From contig NZ_NERV01000004.1 of NCBI RefSeq assembly GCF_003063315.1, positions 1 through 64,000 of the forward strand: 64,000 bases of DNA. Direction: 5' to 3'. The stretch's first letter is position 1; the number at the start of each line of letters is the position of its first letter. This DNA is from Limnohabitans sp. T6-5 (GTDB taxonomy: Bacteria; Pseudomonadota; Gammaproteobacteria; Burkholderiales; Burkholderiaceae_C). Shown one piece after another: positions 1 through 8,617 of this stretch. The position numbers and the translations under genes are program-made. Below the pieces are notes generated by a model. The model was not told the DNA's origin. It did no database searches and worked only from the letters and a program-made list of their open reading frames with translations.

Positions 1-1136
1 CCGGCAAGAACGCAGGCAGCTACACCAGCACCATCACTGGCAGCAATGCGAACTTGGAAAACAACTACGCCAACATCACCAAGGCCGGTGGCACACTGAC
101 GATTGGCAAGAACACGAGCACCAACGTCGTGCTGACCGCCAACAGTGACACCAAGGTCTACAACGGCACGACACAAGCCGTGACAGGCTTTGCCGTGACC
201 GGCCTGCTGGGAGATGACGTCACCAACAGTGCCGCCGCAGTAGCAGGCATCTCCGCAGGCACCTCCGGCAAGAACGCAGGCAGCTACACCAGCACCATCA
301 CTGGCAGCAATGCGAACTTGGAAAACAACTACGCCAACATCACCAAGGCCGGTGGCACACTGACGATTGGCAAGAACACGAGCACCAACGTGGTGTTGAC
401 CGCCAACAGTGACACCAAGGTCTACAACGGCACGACACAAGCCGTGACAGGCTTTGCCGTGACCGGCCTGCTGGGAGATGACGTCACCAACAGTGCCGCC
501 GCAGTAGCAGGCATCTCCGCAGGCACCTCTGGCAAGAACGCAGGCAGCTACACCGTTGCTGTCACAGGCAACAATACCAATTTATCCAGTAACTATGCCA
601 ATGTGAGATTTGTCGCAGGCTCACTGGATATTGCCAAAGTGAATGCAACCGTCACAGGCACCAACACCACGGCTACTGCAGATGGCACTCTGAAAACACA
701 AGCCGAAGCGACGAAGTCCGGGTTCATTGTGGGTGAGGACGTGAATGTCTCTGGTTTGGCGTCAGGCACGACAGCGGGCACCTACAACTCCAATCTGAGT
801 CTGAGCCCCACCAACGCCGCCACCTTGCTCAACAACTACAACATCAAAATCACCAACGCAGCACTGACCATCAATCCGGCAGCGGCCATCTTGAGCACAG
901 CCGTCATCCCGGTCACGATTCCTCAAACCAGAACGGTCACCCCCATCAGCCGATTGACCCTGTCGGGCTTTTCGAACCAAAGCGGCGTCGGTGCGGCTGT
1001 GGCCGGTAGCGTAGACCCACAGGAGCCCACGAACGCCAGCGCTTTGTCCTGCACCCCTGAAAATGACATGGACTGCGCTTGCGAAGATCTCGGGTCTTCA
1101 GGTGTAGAGCTGTGTCTGGCCCCCGCTCGCAGCTGA
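1..1136 (+). CDS. C-terminal part of a secreted YDG/MBG-repeat exoprotein (TpsA-like), 5' end outside window
   Basis: The frame is already open at the left edge, so the start is missing. The translation consists of a near-identical 88-residue (264 bp) tandem unit: sequence at position 1 recurs near 265 and 529. Each unit contains a KVYNGTT strand and a GKNAGSY strand, the pattern of YDG/MBG-type repeats of bacterial adhesins. After the third copy the units diverge. The tail carries four cysteines (SCTPEND, DCAC, ELC). The next gene downstream is a TpsB transporter, so this is probably the exported partner of a two-partner secretion pair acting at or outside the cell surface. The N-terminal TPS domain that would prove this is not visible. 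Repeat family assignment is fairly secure; adhesin function is inferred. Confidence 0.75.
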   Translation, partial: GKNAGSYTSTITGSNANLENNYANITKAGGTLTIGKNTSTNVVLTANSDTKVYNGTTQAVTGFAVTGLLGDDVTNSAAAVAGISAGTSGKNAGSYTSTITGSNANLENNYANITKAGGTLTIGKNTSTNVVLTANSDTKVYNGTTQAVTGFAVTGLLGDDVTNSAAAVAGISAGTSGKNAGSYTVAVTGNNTNLSSNYANVRFVAGSLDIAKVNATVTGTNTTATADGTLKTQAEATKSGFIVGEDVNVSGLASGTTAGTYNSNLSLSPTNAATLLNNYNIKITNAALTINPAAAILSTAVIPVTIPQTRTVTPISRLTLSGFSNQSGVGAAVAGSVDPQEPTNASALSCTPENDMDCACEDLGSSGVELCLAPARS

Positions 1137-1269
1137 CCCCTTATAACGACTTTAAAAGTTTTAGGAAATTAAGATAACAAACACACTATAGTTATTTAAT
1201 AAATGTTTTACGATTTTAAAAACTCAAATTAACGCAACTCAGTGCGAACCTGCAAGACTTGAATAAACC

Positions 1270-2952
1270 ATGAAACCCACTTTCAAACTGATCACTCTGG
1301 CTTCAGTGCTTCAAGCCGCATGTGCAAACACATGGGCGCAAACCGCCCCCCCCCAAGCCCCATCACCTGTCGGCATTCAGCAAAACATCAACCAATCCAT
1401 CAACCAGCTGCCCAAGGCCAAGGTCAAGCCTTTGGCCAACATTGACGTGCTGGGTCTGGAAAATGCAGACTCCATCGACCGTTTGCTGGGGGTAGAAATT
1501 CAAAGTGCCGCCTTGCAAGACGAGATCCAGAAATACTGGGCCGCTTCCATTGGCAAGGGCGTTTCCACCGATGAGTTGCAAAACTTCAATGGCTGGCTTT
1601 TCGAAGAGTCTCGCCGCTTGGGCTTTTTGTCGTATGCGCAAACCGAAGTCAAAAAGTCAGACGGCGGCAGCATCCTGTTGGTCAAAATTCTCCGGCCCAC
1701 GATCAACGCTGTGCGAGTGATTGCCAAAAACCCTGCATTGCTGCAAACCTATGGTGCCTTGATTACCCAACGGTTCGAGCAGGACTTCAAGGCCAACATG
1801 CCGGTGGACACACTGGGACTGGACCAACGCCTGGATTCGGCCAGCTATGACCTGCCCATTGAGCTGGATGCCACCATCCGTGCAGTGGGCCCTGAGCAGA
1901 TCGACTTGATCGTGAGCATTGCCGAAGCCCCCTCACGTTTGGGCAAGGTGCTCGATGGTGTGGTTCAGTTGAACAACTACGGTCTGCGCCAATACGGTAT
2001 TCCTCAAGTGATGGCGTCTTTGTTGGTCGGCGGGCATGAACCCAAAGCCAGCTTGAGCTTGGTGGGTCAAAAATCCCAAGGCATCAATTACGGCAGGGGT
2101 GAATACGAATCGGCGTTAGAGGGTTCGCAATCACGCTGGCGCTTGTGGGCCGCAGGCTCGGACAGCCGAAACATCATGGGCGGCCAGTCCACCACACTGG
2201 GCCGCAGCGGTGAACTGGGTGCAGGTTTGACCCGAATCCATGGCGGTTTCCGCGATTTCGTGTTCAAGCAAAACATCGAAATCGCAGCCCGTCACGGCAG
2301 CAGCACGCTGGAGAGCACCGGGCAGGTCACCACCCGGGTACACGACAACCAGTTCCGACTGCGCATCACGGCCGACAACGAAAAACTGACGCGCGACTCC
2401 AGCCGCGCTGAGTTCACCTACACCGTGGGCAATTACAGCCTTATTTCAGGTCAAACCCCAGTCGACCCCGGACTTTACGCCAAGCTCGAATTGGCCTTGC
2501 GGGACCAAAAATCCTGGAACCAGGAAGGCAGCCTGTTCTCGGTGTTCAAGTTCCGTGGACAAATGACATCAGCGCGCCTGGACTCCTACAACCAGCTCTC
2601 ACTGGGTGGCATCGGTGGTGTGCGAGCCTACACCTCGGTGGACGGTACGGGTGACGACGGGGCTGTGGCCTCGGTAGAACTCAACCGCCGCTTGAGCAAT
2701 GGCATGGTGGTGGGCGGCTTTTATGATGCGGGCCTGGTCAAACTGAAGAATCCAGCCACCAACGGCACCGAGCCCCTGAACAAGTACACACTGCAAGCGG
2801 TAGGTTTGCAGTTGTCAGGCAATGTACAAAAAGCCAGCTACAGCCTGACCCTGGCCAAAGGCTTGGGCGGGTATTCGGCATGGACGCAGTACAACATCGA
2901 ATCCACCCCCAACAACTGGCGCCTGAACGCCTCACTGACTTACGTCTACTGA
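1270..2952 (+). CDS. TpsB-family outer membrane transporter (ShlB/FhaC/HecB type)
   Basis: Predicted 560-residue outer membrane protein that would translocate the exoprotein encoded just upstream. An N-terminal signal peptide ends near A-W-A-Q (about residue 23). Then come POTRA-like modules (about 50-210) and a C-terminal beta-barrel. The barrel holds a VRAY sequence at residues 451-454 followed by DGTGDDG, matching the conserved VRGY/F motif of loop L6 in this family. The chain ends in aromatic Y-V-Y, as barrel proteins do. Length fits the family (550-590). The 133 bp between the two genes are AT-rich and could hold a promoter, so the pair may not be strictly co-transcribed. The Gly-to-Ala change in the VRGY motif is a mild oddity. 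Confidence 0.85.
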   Translation: MKPTFKLITLASVLQAACANTWAQTAPPQAPSPVGIQQNINQSINQLPKAKVKPLANIDVLGLENADSIDRLLGVEIQSAALQDEIQKYWAASIGKGVSTDELQNFNGWLFEESRRLGFLSYAQTEVKKSDGGSILLVKILRPTINAVRVIAKNPALLQTYGALITQRFEQDFKANMPVDTLGLDQRLDSASYDLPIELDATIRAVGPEQIDLIVSIAEAPSRLGKVLDGVVQLNNYGLRQYGIPQVMASLLVGGHEPKASLSLVGQKSQGINYGRGEYESALEGSQSRWRLWAAGSDSRNIMGGQSTTLGRSGELGAGLTRIHGGFRDFVFKQNIEIAARHGSSTLESTGQVTTRVHDNQFRLRITADNEKLTRDSSRAEFTYTVGNYSLISGQTPVDPGLYAKLELALRDQKSWNQEGSLFSVFKFRGQMTSARLDSYNQLSLGGIGGVRAYTSVDGTGDDGAVASVELNRRLSNGMVVGGFYDAGLVKLKNPATNGTEPLNKYTLQAVGLQLSGNVQKASYSLTLAKGLGGYSAWTQYNIESTPNNWRLNASLTYVY

Positions 2953-2962
2953 CCCTGCGCCA

Positions 2963-4417
2963 TCAGGGCCTGACCAGCACGCTGGCAGGCTCTGCATCCG
3001 GCAGCGGCCACGCCATGCGGATGATGGTTCCCACACCCTGATGAACCGGGCTGCGCAACTGCAGTTGTATGGCGTGTTGTCTGGCAATTTCGTGCACGAT
3101 CGCCAAACCCAAGCCACTGCCTGAAACACCGGCCGCAGCCGCCCGGTAAAACCGCTCAAACACATGGGCCTGGTGTGCCTGCGCAATGCCCGGGCCGTTG
3201 TCTTGCACCTCCACCCAATGCAGCCCCACCCGCACGGTGATGTGTGAGCCTTTGGTGCAGTGGTGGATGGCGTTGTCCACCAGATTGCTCAGCGCCTCAT
3301 GCAAGAGCAGGGGCACACCCAAGACGTTACACACAGCCCCAGGCGCCAAGCTGGACTCGAAGCCCAAATCATGTCCGCACTGATGCGCCCGCGAGGCATG
3401 CTCTTGCGTGACCTGGCGCGCCAAAACCAGCAAATCCACTCGCTGCGGGCTGTGCATCTCCTGCGCATGTTCGACACGGGTCAAGGCCAGCAATTGCTCG
3501 GTCAGCCGCACGGCATCGTCGGTCGTTTGGCTTGCCGCCCGGATCAGGGCATGGACCTGCTCAGGCGCTGTGCTGCGCTGCGCCAGCGCCAGCTGGGTTT
3601 TGAGCACCGTCAGCGGGGTGCGCAATTGGTGCGCGGCATTGTCCAAAAAGCGTTTGCGAATCTCGATCAAGCGACCCAAGCGTTCCAGGTAGCCGTTGAG
3701 TGTGGCCAGCAAAGGCCTCAGTTCACGCGGCAAAGCCTGCGCCTGGACGGGTGAAAAATCATCGCCCGACTTCTGCGCCAGTTGCTGCCGAAAGGACTCC
3801 AGTGGGCGGATTCCACGCTGCACACCCCACACCACCAAGCCCGCCGCAGCCCACAGCAACAGGCCCTGACTGCCCAGGGTGTCCCACAAAATACGCCGGA
3901 TCAATTGCTGCCTGGCCTCCAGGGTTTCGGCCACGGTGATGCGAAGGATAGGTTGCGGCATACCCTGCGCGCTCATGACGTGGATGAGCTGGGCCAGACG
4001 CACCGGCTGATGCAGAAAAAAACCATCGTCAAACTGCACCAGGGCGAAATACTTGACCTGCGACGGGGTCTGGGCCCGCACATCCGGCAGCGAAGCGTCA
4101 CCGGTCAACGCTTGACCGTCAGGCTTGGTGACTTTGTAAAACAATCGCGAGCCCGTGTGGTTTTCAAACAGATAGCCCGCGGCCTTGTGAACATCCAGTT
4201 GCAACTGCCCGTTCTGCCATGACAACTCTTCAGCCAGCGTGCGGGCGGCCAGATAAAGCGAGCGGTCATAAGCTTCGTTGGCTGCCTGCACCGCATTGCC
4301 GTAACTGACCCAGGCGTTGAACGCCATCAAAGCCATCAAGGGCGCCAAAATCCAGCCCAACAAGCGCTTGCGCATGGACGCTGCGGCCGGTGTTGTCCCG
4401 CTATTCAAAGCGCCCAT
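2963..4417 (-). CDS. tctE: Sensor histidine kinase of the tricarboxylate uptake system
   Basis: Inner-membrane sensor kinase of 484 residues. It has an N-terminal membrane segment (about 18-38), a periplasmic sensor region, a second membrane segment (about 185-205), a linker, then an H-box with phospho-acceptor H263 in AAHQLRTPL. The C-terminal ATPase domain has N-box NLVDNAIHH, DNGPGIA and GSGLGLAI. Its start codon lies one base after the stop of the response regulator gene, so the two are translationally coupled. Standing back-to-back with tctCBA, it is the TctE partner that controls tricarboxylate (citrate-type) uptake in TctDE systems. An alternative start at M15 (MRKRLL) is possible. The exact ligand cannot be read from the sequence. 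Confidence 0.88.
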   Translation of the reverse strand: MGALNSGTTPAAASMRKRLLGWILAPLMALMAFNAWVSYGNAVQAANEAYDRSLYLAARTLAEELSWQNGQLQLDVHKAAGYLFENHTGSRLFYKVTKPDGQALTGDASLPDVRAQTPSQVKYFALVQFDDGFFLHQPVRLAQLIHVMSAQGMPQPILRITVAETLEARQQLIRRILWDTLGSQGLLLWAAAGLVVWGVQRGIRPLESFRQQLAQKSGDDFSPVQAQALPRELRPLLATLNGYLERLGRLIEIRKRFLDNAAHQLRTPLTVLKTQLALAQRSTAPEQVHALIRAASQTTDDAVRLTEQLLALTRVEHAQEMHSPQRVDLLVLARQVTQEHASRAHQCGHDLGFESSLAPGAVCNVLGVPLLLHEALSNLVDNAIHHCTKGSHITVRVGLHWVEVQDNGPGIAQAHQAHVFERFYRAAAAGVSGSGLGLAIVHEIARQHAIQLQLRSPVHQGVGTIIRMAWPLPDAEPASVLVRP

Positions 4418-4418
4418 C

Positions 4419-5126
4419 TCAGGCCTGGCCTTCGGGCGACAAGGTCAGCATGTACCCCATTCCCCGGAAAGTGGTCACCCGCACGCCTGAGGCCCCCGAC
4501 ACAGCGCTTGACGCCTCCAGCTTCTTGCGCAATCGGTAAATCAGCACCTCCACCGCATCCAGCTCAGTGGCTTCGCCCTCAAACACCTGCTCGTGCAATT
4601 GCTCCTTGCTCACAGTGCGCTGGGGGGACTCCAGAAGCACACGCAAAGCAGCGGTCTCACGTCGGGTCAATGACAGAGCCTGGCCGTGCAGCACCACAAC
4701 ACCATGGCTGCGGCTCATCGTCAGTGGGCCGAGCCGCAGTTCATCCACCTTCACACGGCCTCGACGGCGCAACAGCACCTGCAAACGCGCTTCCAGCTCG
4801 CTCAGGTCAAACGGTTTGGGCAAATAATCGTCTGCCCCCATGTTCAGGCCCAGCACCCGATCAGGCACGCTGGCCCGGGCCGTCAGGATCAAAACCGGCA
4901 CCTCATCACCGCGTTCGCGCAGCACTTGCAGCACACTCAGGCCGTCCTGGCCCGGCAATTGCAAGTCGAGCAAGACGGCATCGAAACCATGCCCGGGCTG
5001 CAGACAGCGCTCGGCCTGCAGGCCATCGGTGGCAAAGCTGACCGCCATGCCGCCCTGGCGCAAAGCCGTGCCCAACCACAGTGAAATATCGGGCGTGTCT
5101 TCCACCAGCAAGATGTTGGGCGGCAT
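4419..5126 (-). CDS. tctD: OmpR-family response regulator of the tricarboxylate uptake system
   Basis: 235-residue regulator with a receiver domain (residues 4-115) and a winged-helix DNA-binding domain (about 130-225). Key receiver residues are present: acidic pair E9/D10, phospho-acceptor D54 in LLDLQLPG, T82, and K104 in LPKPF. The start at 5126 (MPPNILLVED) was chosen because the receiver fold begins there. The frame stays open about 100 bp further upstream, but that extension resembles no domain. It precedes tctE by one base and is divergent from tctC; the 150-bp intergenic space is the expected target for its DNA-binding domain. Family knowledge: TctD activates tctCBA transcription in response to tricarboxylates. 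Confidence 0.88.
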   Translation of the reverse strand: MPPNILLVEDTPDISLWLGTALRQGGMAVSFATDGLQAERCLQPGHGFDAVLLDLQLPGQDGLSVLQVLRERGDEVPVLILTARASVPDRVLGLNMGADDYLPKPFDLSELEARLQVLLRRRGRVKVDELRLGPLTMSRSHGVVVLHGQALSLTRRETAALRVLLESPQRTVSKEQLHEQVFEGEATELDAVEVLIYRLRKKLEASSAVSGASGVRVTTFRGMGYMLTLSPEGQA

Positions 5127-5266
5127 GGGTGGCTTGAGGGTATTCACTGAACTGGATTGACAGGTTTTTGACAGTTTGGCGCGTGCAGGGCGCCGACAAT
5201 CGTTCTGAACGGCAAGCCCCTCGCACATGAATCACGGGCCTGCACACCCTCTTTTCATTGTCACAC

Positions 5267-5272
5267 AGGAGA
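5267..5272 (+). promoter_or_regulatory. Ribosome binding site that fixes the tctC start
   Basis: AGGAGA lies five bases before a GTG at 5278. The upstream in-frame ATG at 5227 has no comparable site and would put a long hydrophilic stretch ahead of the signal peptide, so GTG 5278 is preferred. Confidence 0.7.
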
Positions 5273-5277
5273 ACTCT

Positions 5278-6252
5278 GTGCACCTTTCCAAACGCGACTT
5301 TTTGAGCTTCAGCGCCGCCGCTGGCGCTTCACTCGTCCTGCCCACCAGGGCGCAAAACAAACCCCTGATTGCCAGCATCAACATGTTTGTGCCTGCGGCC
5401 CCCGGAGGCGGCTGGGACGGCACCGCGCGCGCCATCGAGCGCGCCGCCAAAGCCGCCGGCCTGGTGGGCAATATGCAGTTTGAAAACGTCGGTGGCGCAG
5501 GCGGCATGGTCGGCTTGCCCCGCTTCGTGAACCAGCGCAAAGGCCAGGCCAACACCCTCATGGTGGGGGGCTCGGTCATGATCGGCGCAGGCATCGCCAA
5601 CAAGAGCCCCGTCACCATCAAGGACGTGACCCCGATTGCCCGCCTGACCGAAGAAGCCGGTGTGATCGTGGTGCCCGCCAGCGGCAAGATCAAAACCTGG
5701 AAAGAACTCGAATCCGCCCTCAAGGCCAATCCCAAGGCCGTGTCGGTGGCGGGCGGCAGTGCCGGCGGCACCGACCACCTGATTTTGGGCATGCTCATCA
5801 AGGCCCTGGGCAAGAACCCGCGTGAGGCCGCCTATGTGGCCTTTGCTGGTGGCGGACCCGCCAACGCAGCCATTTTGGGTGGCCAAGTAACCGCCGGTAT
5901 TTCTGGGTGGTCCGAATTCGAAGAGCAAATCAAGGCCGGTCGCATGATCCCTCTGGCCGTTTCAGGCAAGCGCCGCATTCCGGGCGTGAACGTGCCCACA
6001 CTGACCGAGCTGGGCGTGAACGTCACCGAATCCAACTGGCGCGGCGTGTTTGCGCCACCCGGCATTTCTGCGCCACAGCGCGACGCCATGATCGACTTCA
6101 TGACCAAGCTCAACGTCTCAGCACAGTGGCGCCAAGAGTTGGAAACTCGCAAATGGACCGACGCCTTCATGACCGAGCGCCCGTTTGAGCGCGATCTGAC
6201 CAAGGACATCGAAGAAAAAATCGTCCTGATGAAAGAACTGGGGCTCGCATGA
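5278..6252 (+). CDS. tctC: Tricarboxylate-binding periplasmic receptor (Bug/TctC family)
   Basis: Periplasmic solute receptor of 324 residues for a tripartite tricarboxylate transporter. An export signal with a K-R-D-F-L motif followed by an Ala/Ser-rich core ends near T-R-A-Q. The motif resembles a twin-arginine signal, but with KR in place of RR. The fold markers of the Bug family follow: APGGGWD for the first ligand loop, ENVGGAGGMVG, and a conserved later GGSAGGTDH. Starts at GTG with a good ribosome site. Its stop overlaps the tctB start by four bases. The adjacent tctDE pair and tctBA genes make this the dedicated receptor of a complete system; citrate or a related acid is the expected ligand but unproven. 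Confidence 0.9.
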   Translation: MHLSKRDFLSFSAAAGASLVLPTRAQNKPLIASINMFVPAAPGGGWDGTARAIERAAKAAGLVGNMQFENVGGAGGMVGLPRFVNQRKGQANTLMVGGSVMIGAGIANKSPVTIKDVTPIARLTEEAGVIVVPASGKIKTWKELESALKANPKAVSVAGGSAGGTDHLILGMLIKALGKNPREAAYVAFAGGGPANAAILGGQVTAGISGWSEFEEQIKAGRMIPLAVSGKRRIPGVNVPTLTELGVNVTESNWRGVFAPPGISAPQRDAMIDFMTKLNVSAQWRQELETRKWTDAFMTERPFERDLTKDIEEKIVLMKELGLA

Positions 6253-6713
6253 CCGCTTTTCGCGTGGCTCTGGTGCTGATGGCGCTGTGCGGCCTGGCCG
6301 CCTGGCAAGTCACCGTCATTCCCCAATCGCTCATGCAAATGGCTGTGGGTCCGGTGCTGGCACCGGCTGTGATCGTGACCGCTTTGAGTGTGCTGGCACT
6401 CTTGTATGGCCTGAGCGCCTGGCGTGGTCGCCAGGTCGATGAAAGTCACGCCCCGGATCAAGCGCCATTGCCCGGCGCCAACGCCCGCATGCTGAGCCTG
6501 CTGGCGGGCGGCGTGGCCTTCATCGCCCTGGTTGCGCCACTGGGGTTTGTCATTCCCGGCACCTTGTGCGGCATGGGTGTGGCGCGTGCGTTTGACGCCC
6601 CGCTGGGCCTCAAGTCGGCGCTGGTCTGCGGCGCCATTGCCAGCACCTTCTGGTTCGTGTTTGCCCAGTTGCTGGGCGTGGGCCTGGGCCCTGCACTGCC
6701 CTGGCTGATCTGA
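6249..6713 (+). CDS. tctB: Small membrane subunit of the tripartite tricarboxylate transporter
   Basis: 154-residue integral membrane protein with four predicted membrane helices (about 5-25, 32-55, 82-102, 115-145) separated by a hydrophilic loop around residues 58-78. This is the size and topology of TctB (DUF1468). It overlaps tctC by ATGA and is followed, after an 82-bp gap, by the large permease tctA. The gap contains three copies of a 7-base GCCCAAC motif near 6754-6776. Together with TctA it forms the membrane complex that moves the substrate delivered by TctC. Low sequence conservation is normal for this subunit; the call rests on topology and position. Confidence 0.85.
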   Translation: MTAFRVALVLMALCGLAAWQVTVIPQSLMQMAVGPVLAPAVIVTALSVLALLYGLSAWRGRQVDESHAPDQAPLPGANARMLSLLAGGVAFIALVAPLGFVIPGTLCGMGVARAFDAPLGLKSALVCGAIASTFWFVFAQLLGVGLGPALPWLI

Positions 6714-6795
6714 TGCTGGCTCACCCCCCTCAATTCTTCACGCCAACGCTCATCGCCCAACGCCCAACGCCCAACGACTTTAAAACGGACACCCC

Positions 6796-8289
6796 ATGCA
6801 ATCTTTCAACGCCCTGATGGAGGGCTTTGGCAACGCCCTGCAACCCGTCACCCTGATGTGGGGTTTCGTCGGCTGCTTCATTGGCACCCTGGTGGGCGTC
6901 CTGCCCGGCATTGGCCCGGCGCTGACCATCGCCTTGCTGCTGCCTCTGACCTACCATGTGCCGGCCACCAGCATGTTCGTCATGTTTGCAGGCATTTATT
7001 ACGGTGCGGCTTATGGCGGCTCGACCACCTCGATTTTGCTCAACACCCCCGGCGAATCGTCGGCTGTGGTCACCGCCCTCGAAGGCAACAAAATGGCCCG
7101 CCGTGGCCGTGCGGGTCAGGCCTTGGCCACTGCCGCCATCGGCAGCTTTGTGGCGGGCACCATCGGCACCCTGGCGCTGACCTTTGTCGCCCCCTGGGTG
7201 GTCGAAGCGGCGCTGGCCTTTGGCCCGGCCGAATACTTCAGCCTGATGGTGCTGTCGGTCGTGGCCGTGTCGGCCGTGCTGGGCAACTCCATGCTGCGCG
7301 GGCTCATCGCACTGGCTGTGGGCTTGCTGCTGGGCATGGTCGGCGTGGACTTGCAAACCGGGCAACCCCGCTTCACCTTTGGCCGCCCTGAACTGCTGGA
7401 CGGCATCGAAGTGACTGTGGCCGCTGTGGGCCTGTTTGCCGTGGGTGAAGCCCTGTATCTGGCGTGGCAAGGCCGCGAATCCAAGACCGGCGAAGTCATG
7501 AACATGTCGGGCAGCTTGTGGCTGAGCAAACAAGACTGGGCACGCTCCTGGAAAGCCTGGTTTCGGGGTGCCTTGTTCGGCTTTCCCATCGGGGCCATGC
7601 CTGCGGGCGGGGCCGAGCTGCCCACGCTGCTGTCGTACTACACCGAGAAAAAACTCTCCAAACACCCCGAAGAATTCGGCCACGGCGCCATCGAAGGGGT
7701 GGCAGGCCCGGAAGCGGCCAACAATGCCGCCGCAGCGGGCGTACTCATGCCGCTGCTAACCTTGGGCATCCCCACCTCGGCCACGGCCGCCATCATGCTC
7801 TCGGCCTTTGAAGGCTACGGCATCCAGACCGGCCCGCAGTTGTTCAGTCAACAAGGCAGCCTGGTCTGGACCCTGATCGCCAGCCTCTACATCGGCAATG
7901 TGATCTTGTTGGTGCTCAACCTGCCATTGGTGAGCCTGTGGGTCAAGCTGCTCAAAATCCCACCGCCCTGGCTGTATGCGGGCATCATCGTCATCTCTAC
8001 GGCGGGCGTGTACGGCGCAGGCAACTCGGTGTTCAACGTCGGCTTGCTCTTCGTGTTCGGCCTGATCGGCTACACCATGCGGCGCTTTGACTTCCCGGCA
8101 GCGCCTCTGATCGTCGGCCTGATTTTGGCCCCGCTCGGCGAACAATCCATGCGCCAAGCCCTGACCATCAGCCAAGGCGAATGGTCCACCTTCTTCACCC
8201 GCCCCCTGTCCGGCAGCCTGATGGTCATCGCGGCGCTGCTGCTGATCGTGCCGCCACTGTGGAAACGGTATCGCCCAAACAGCGTGTGA
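6796..8289 (+). CDS. tctA: Large permease subunit of the tripartite tricarboxylate transporter
   Basis: 497-residue polytopic inner-membrane protein with about 11-12 hydrophobic segments. Diagnostic TctA features include [17 protein letters not shown] near residue 37, [20 protein letters not shown] near 72, and a second [15 protein letters not shown] repeat in the C-terminal half, reflecting the internal duplication of the family. Length matches the usual 495-505. It is the substrate channel energised by the ion gradient, working with TctB and receptor TctC. No strong ribosome site is seen. Downstream, transcription runs into a small repeat cluster at 8330. Confidence 0.92.
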   Translation: MQSFNALMEGFGNALQPVTLMWGFVGCFIGTLVGVLPGIGPALTIALLLPLTYHVPATSMFVMFAGIYYGAAYGGSTTSILLNTPGESSAVVTALEGNKMARRGRAGQALATAAIGSFVAGTIGTLALTFVAPWVVEAALAFGPAEYFSLMVLSVVAVSAVLGNSMLRGLIALAVGLLLGMVGVDLQTGQPRFTFGRPELLDGIEVTVAAVGLFAVGEALYLAWQGRESKTGEVMNMSGSLWLSKQDWARSWKAWFRGALFGFPIGAMPAGGAELPTLLSYYTEKKLSKHPEEFGHGAIEGVAGPEAANNAAAAGVLMPLLTLGIPTSATAAIMLSAFEGYGIQTGPQLFSQQGSLVWTLIASLYIGNVILLVLNLPLVSLWVKLLKIPPPWLYAGIIVISTAGVYGAGNSVFNVGLLFVFGLIGYTMRRFDFPAAPLIVGLILAPLGEQSMRQALTISQGEWSTFFTRPLSGSLMVIAALLLIVPPLWKRYRPNSV

Positions 8290-8329
8290 TGTTCAAGACC
8301 CGACCGACAAAAATGCCCATGATCGTTTT

Positions 8330-8567
8330 GTAGGTCGGTGGTCGAAGACCCCGACATGGGGTTGCCAAGCAAGCACTCATCTCAATGTTCGCGTTCGGGC
8401 ATCGAGACAAACGTCGGACTCTTCGAGTACCGACCTACAGGAAAACCAACGGTCTTTTTGCAGGTCGGCGGTCGAAGACCCCGACATGGCAGCAACCGGC
8501 AGCGCACCTACAGATTCGCGCCCTGGCATCGAGACAAACGTCGAACGCTTCAAGTACCGACCTACAG
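8330..8567. repeat. Cluster of four REP-like palindromes
   Basis: Four palindromes alternate in orientation: the GGTC/GACC type reversed at 8330 and 8460, the ACTC/GAGT type forward at 8413 and 8540 (the last degenerate). The spacers also repeat (a copy of the CATCGAGACAAACG segment precedes both forward units), giving a period near 127-130 bp. The cluster fills the gap between tctA and the recombinase gene. Short open frames crossing it are by-products of the repeats. Confidence 0.85.
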
Positions 8568-8617
8568 AAAAGTCAATGCTCGCATGAGCTGACACGTGTT
8601 TCACGTCTGCCCAAAGC

